Source: Thiorhodovibrio sp. (lineage in GTDB: Bacteria > Pseudomonadota > Gammaproteobacteria > Chromatiales > Chromatiaceae). From it: a DNA stretch of 5,235 nucleotides. The translations under genes were made by a program, and so were the position numbers. The number at the start of each line of letters is the position of its first letter. Position 1 is the stretch's first letter. Positions 1 to 5,235 of the stretch are shown here, piece after piece. Under the pieces are notes generated by a model that did no database searches, was not told the origin of the DNA, and was given only the letters and a program-made list of their open reading frames with translations. The stretch is from positions 1 through 5,235 of the forward strand of contig SKYD01000023.1 of NCBI GenBank assembly GCA_007128075.1, written 5' to 3'.

Positions 1-3191
<3,191 letters not shown>

Positions 3192-3219
3192 GTAGGGGCG
3201 GTTCGCGAACCGCCCCTAC
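3192..3219. repeat. Perfect 28-bp palindrome, REP-like element, possible transcript-end hairpin
   Basis: The 14-base arm GTAGGGGCGGTTCG is followed at once by its exact reverse complement, with no spacer and no mismatch. It starts on the base directly after the TGA stop of the kinase gene. As RNA it would form a very stable GC-rich hairpin that could protect the 3' end of the kinase message or slow transcription. No T-run follows it (next bases are ggtttacggta), so it is not a classical intrinsic terminator. From memory, similar GTAGGGGCG-type palindromes are scattered between genes in many bacterial genomes, which favours a dispersed REP-like element. Only one copy occurs in this window, so dispersal is inferred. 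Confidence 0.8.
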
Positions 3220-3266
3220 GGTTTACGGTAGATTGTGCGTATACATTGTAACCATGCGCTGTTTTT

Positions 3267-3280
3267 CGGCCAGCAGGCCG
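3267..3280 (+). other. Small hairpin in the leader of the propeller gene
   Basis: CGGCC-AGCA-GGCCG can form a 5-bp GC stem with a four-base loop, 27 bases upstream of the chosen ATG and 14 bases before the ribosome binding site. A run of five T lies on its 5' side, which is the wrong side for a terminator on either strand. It may be a minor element of the untranslated leader or chance. No role can be assigned. Confidence 0.3.
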
Positions 3281-3294
3281 CAACCATTCACCAC

Positions 3295-3298
3295 GGAG
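3295..3298 (+). promoter_or_regulatory. Shine-Dalgarno site that decides the start of the propeller gene
   Basis: GGAG lies nine bases before the ATG at 3308, a normal spacing. The other in-frame starts, at 3188 and at 3254, have no comparable purine-rich site in front of them. The 3188 start also overlaps the kinase stop codon and would translate through the palindrome. The site therefore supports initiation at 3308. Confidence 0.7.
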
Positions 3299-3307
3299 AC
3301 ACATACG

Positions 3308-4393
3308 ATGTTAGCGACCCCCACCACCACCGCAGCGGCGCCTGGTTTGTTGTTTTCCCCTGGACCCGCTGGTGCTTGGGACGATCAGCGGGTGTCTGGC
3401 CCGGTGGTGCGGCGCGAAGCCGATGGCCGCTGGCAGATGTGGTACTACGGGCGCGACAGTACCTTTGATCCCGAAATCAATTTACCCACCGGGCGATGTG
3501 GCTTGGCGCTGTCTGCTGACGGACTGCACTGGACGCGGGTTCAAGGTTCGCTGACCCAAGGGGCGGTGTTCGATCCGCATCCCGACCCTGCACGGTTTGA
3601 TTCATCCCATGTCGGGGTCAGTGATGTCGTGAGGAACGCAGGACTGTATTGGATGTGGTATTTCGGCGGCGATCACACGCGAACCCGCATCGGGCAGTTT
3701 GAGGTCAAGGGCTTGCAACTGCGGCTGGGGTGTGCGCTGTCCCGCGATGGGGTGCATTGGCTCCGCTTGGAAGGGCCTTATCGCGGTGCCTTGCTCGATC
3801 TGGGTGCCCCCGGCGAGCCGGATATGGCGCTCTGCGGTTGGCCGCAAGTGCGACGGTTTCCCGATGGCCTATGGCGCATGTATTACCACACTCTCGACCC
3901 GCAACGCATGGTGTTTGTGGTCTGTCTGGCGGAATCATCCGATGGGCTGACCTGGACCAAACGCGGCGAACTGCTTGGCCCGGGCGCGCCGGGCGCATTC
4001 GATGCGCTGGGCATCGGCACCCGGCATGTGCTCGCCCACAATGACCAGTGGCTGATGTTCTATGAAGGGGTCGGCGAAGGGGGCTATCGCTCAATTGGGT
4101 TGGCTGTTTCTGACAACGGCAGCGACTGGCAGCGCCAGCCCGGTGCCGAACCCAACGGGGCTATTTTTAGCCATGCGCCGAAAGGTTCTGGTCGCTGGGA
4201 TGCGTTTGCCGTTGGTACTCCACGGGTGGTGCCCATGGCGGATGGCTCGTTTCGGCTCTACTATGTCGGCGCCAATGAAACCCCAAGCGGATTTGTCAAC
4301 GAACTGGCGATGGTGCAGCAAATCGGTTTAGCGATCAGCGATGGCTCCGACTTCACGCGCTGGCAGCGCTGGCAAGACAACGAAGGGGCGTAA
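3308..4393 (+). CDS. Predicted five-bladed beta-propeller protein, glycosidase-like fold
   Basis: This is a 361-residue protein of unknown specific function. Five repeats are visible, each with an early Asp, a G-x-P/D/R-x-V-like strand and an aromatic strand. Their aromatic strands are WQMWYYG (from W42), WMWYFGG (W115), WRMYYHT (W189), WLMFYEG (W248) and FRLYYVG (F315). Most are followed by a strand of the type GLALSADGLHW (W75, W151, W216, W274). The early Asp residues are D25/D26, D98, D172, D232 and D298. This pattern is typical of five-bladed propellers of the GH43/GH32/GH68 and GH130 folds, which act on arabinan, fructan or mannosyl sugars. The resemblance is in fold motifs only; the catalytic triad cannot be assigned by eye, so enzyme activity is unproven. 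No signal peptide or membrane segment is seen, which suggests a cytoplasmic protein. The start at 3308 is chosen for its GGAG site; an upstream in-frame extension to 3188 would encode the palindrome (GGSRTAPT) and is judged spurious. The gene lies 116 bp after the kinase gene on the same strand. Confidence 0.8.
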   Translation: MLATPTTTAAAPGLLFSPGPAGAWDDQRVSGPVVRREADGRWQMWYYGRDSTFDPEINLPTGRCGLALSADGLHWTRVQGSLTQGAVFDPHPDPARFDSSHVGVSDVVRNAGLYWMWYFGGDHTRTRIGQFEVKGLQLRLGCALSRDGVHWLRLEGPYRGALLDLGAPGEPDMALCGWPQVRRFPDGLWRMYYHTLDPQRMVFVVCLAESSDGLTWTKRGELLGPGAPGAFDALGIGTRHVLAHNDQWLMFYEGVGEGGYRSIGLAVSDNGSDWQRQPGAEPNGAIFSHAPKGSGRWDAFAVGTPRVVPMADGSFRLYYVGANETPSGFVNELAMVQQIGLAISDGSDFTRWQRWQDNEGA

Positions 4394-4453
4394 TCGGGTG
4401 CAAGGCGAACAAGCCGATGATCGCCCACATGAATGAGTGTTTCTTGTCTGCTA

Positions 4454-5235
4454 TCAAATCTTGAAGCGACTGATTAAGTGGCTCAAAGAGTCGGCGCGAT
4501 CAGCCAGTTTATTGGTCACCGCTTGGCTTTGATGCAATTCATCTAACGATTCGGCCACTAATTGATTAATGCGTGCAAGGCTAGAGCTAATCTCTTCAGC
4601 CACTTGGCTTTGTTCACTGGCTGCGGTTGCGATTTGCGAACCCCATTCGTTGACCTGACTAACGCTGGCATTAATGCCATTGAGTGCGGTGCCGGCTTGT
4701 TGGGCCTGAGTTGCACAGCGATTTGCCTTTTCCGCGCCGCGCTCAATCGCTTGTGAAACATCCGCCGCTGCATTTTGAACACTGTGAATGATCGTTTGTA
4801 TTTCACCGGTGGCACCTTGCGTTCTGCTCGCCAATTGTCGCACCTCATCAGCAACAACCGCAAAGCCGCGACCATACTCACCGGCTCTTGCGGCTTCAAT
4901 CGCCGCATTCAGCGCGAGTAAATTGGTTTGTTTCGCAATGGTGTCAATGGTATTGATCACATCGCCGATTTGTTCACTGCCCTGTTCCAAGCGAGACAAA
5001 ATCGTCAGCAGCTCACTCATTTCGCTCGCAAGTTGATCAATTGCGCTAACGGTATTGCCCACGACCTGTACGCCTTCGTGCGTTTGTATGGTGGCTTGAT
5101 GAGCGGCTTCTTGAGTTGAGCCTGCTTGTGCAGCGACCTGAGTGGCGGAAGCGGACATTTCTGTACTGGCAGAAGCCACTTGACTGACTTCTTCCGTTTG
5201 CTGTACTGCCATGCGTTGGCTAGACTCGCCTTGAC
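4454..5235 (-). CDS. Methyl-accepting chemotaxis protein, C-terminal signalling domain (5' partial)
   Basis: This is the cytoplasmic signalling part of a chemoreceptor, which forms a dimeric coiled-coil hairpin that binds CheW and controls CheA. Numbering from the ATG whose codon ends at 5212, the near-invariant hairpin tip is at about residues 91-130 (nucleotides 4823-4942). It includes KQTNLLALNAAIEAARAGE and GRGFAVVADEVRQLA. Flanking helices carry candidate adaptation sites: the ASASTEMSASAT segment near residues 13-24 and TAASEQSQVAEEI near 196-208. The frame stays open upstream to the window edge (QGESSQRMAVQQ), so the Met at 5212 lies inside the signalling helix and the sensor, membrane and HAMP parts lie outside. 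The protein ends in SRFKI without the C-terminal pentapeptide (NWETF type) that tethers CheR and CheB in some receptors. The gene faces the propeller gene across 60 bp. Its GC content, 51% over 4441-5160, is lower than that of its neighbours. Ligand unknown. Confidence 0.95.
   Translation of the reverse strand, partial: QGESSQRMAVQQTEEVSQVASASTEMSASATQVAAQAGSTQEAAHQATIQTHEGVQVVGNTVSAIDQLASEMSELLTILSRLEQGSEQIGDVINTIDTIAKQTNLLALNAAIEAARAGEYGRGFAVVADEVRQLASRTQGATGEIQTIIHSVQNAAADVSQAIERGAEKANRCATQAQQAGTALNGINASVSQVNEWGSQIATAASEQSQVAEEISSSLARINQLVAESLDELHQSQAVTNKLADRADSLSHLISRFKI

Noticed and set aside
3192..3230. Classical Rho-independent terminator after the kinase gene
   Set aside because: The hairpin is strong, but the bases after it contain no T-run, so it is listed as a palindromic repeat instead.
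3222..3250. Possible sigma-70 promoter before the propeller gene (TTTACG with TATACA or TACATT)
   Set aside because: The spacers are only 12 or 14 bases and both boxes match the consensus at four of six positions, so the call is not supported.
3705..4094. Antisense and alternative-frame open frames across the propeller gene
   Set aside because: They are rich in Arg, Pro, His and Cys, have no domain features, and overlap a frame with five coherent repeats.

Overview
The window holds three protein-coding genes with almost no spacer DNA. Two are cut by the window edges. The protein motifs and moderately high GC fit a proteobacterium, probably a gammaproteobacterium; this rests on the style of the hybrid kinase and on a REP-like palindrome, and nothing here is a firm taxonomic marker. 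Hand counts on sampled lines give about 56% GC in the kinase gene, about 61% in the propeller gene, and 51% over positions 4441-5160 in the chemoreceptor gene.

Region 1 (1-3191, + strand) is the 3' part of a large hybrid sensor histidine kinase gene. The visible part encodes three PAS/PAC modules, a signalling helix, a HisKA dimerisation/phosphoacceptor domain, an HATPase_c domain, two receiver domains and a C-terminal HPt domain. It is therefore a complete intramolecular phosphorelay of the BarA/TorS/ArcB general type. The N-terminus, with any membrane sensor, lies upstream of the window.

Region 2 (3192-3307) is a short gap. It opens, on the base after the kinase stop codon, with a perfect 28-bp palindrome. 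It also holds a small hairpin and the ribosome binding site of the next gene.

Region 3 (3308-4393, + strand) encodes a 361-residue soluble protein built from five recognisable internal repeats. It is a predicted five-bladed beta-propeller resembling the GH43/GH32/GH130-type glycosidase folds, with unknown substrate.

Region 4 (4454-5235, - strand) encodes the C-terminal signalling domain of a methyl-accepting chemotaxis protein. It converges on the propeller gene across a 60-bp gap with no clear terminator, and its 5' end lies beyond the window.

Two of the three genes are signal-transduction proteins (phosphorelay and chemotaxis), but the opposite orientation of the chemoreceptor gene means they are not one operon. 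Kinase and propeller genes run in the same direction with 116 bp between them, so co-transcription is possible but the palindrome sits between them. I found no RNA gene, CRISPR array, insertion sequence or clearly new system. The most notable items are the palindrome and the five-fold repeat protein.
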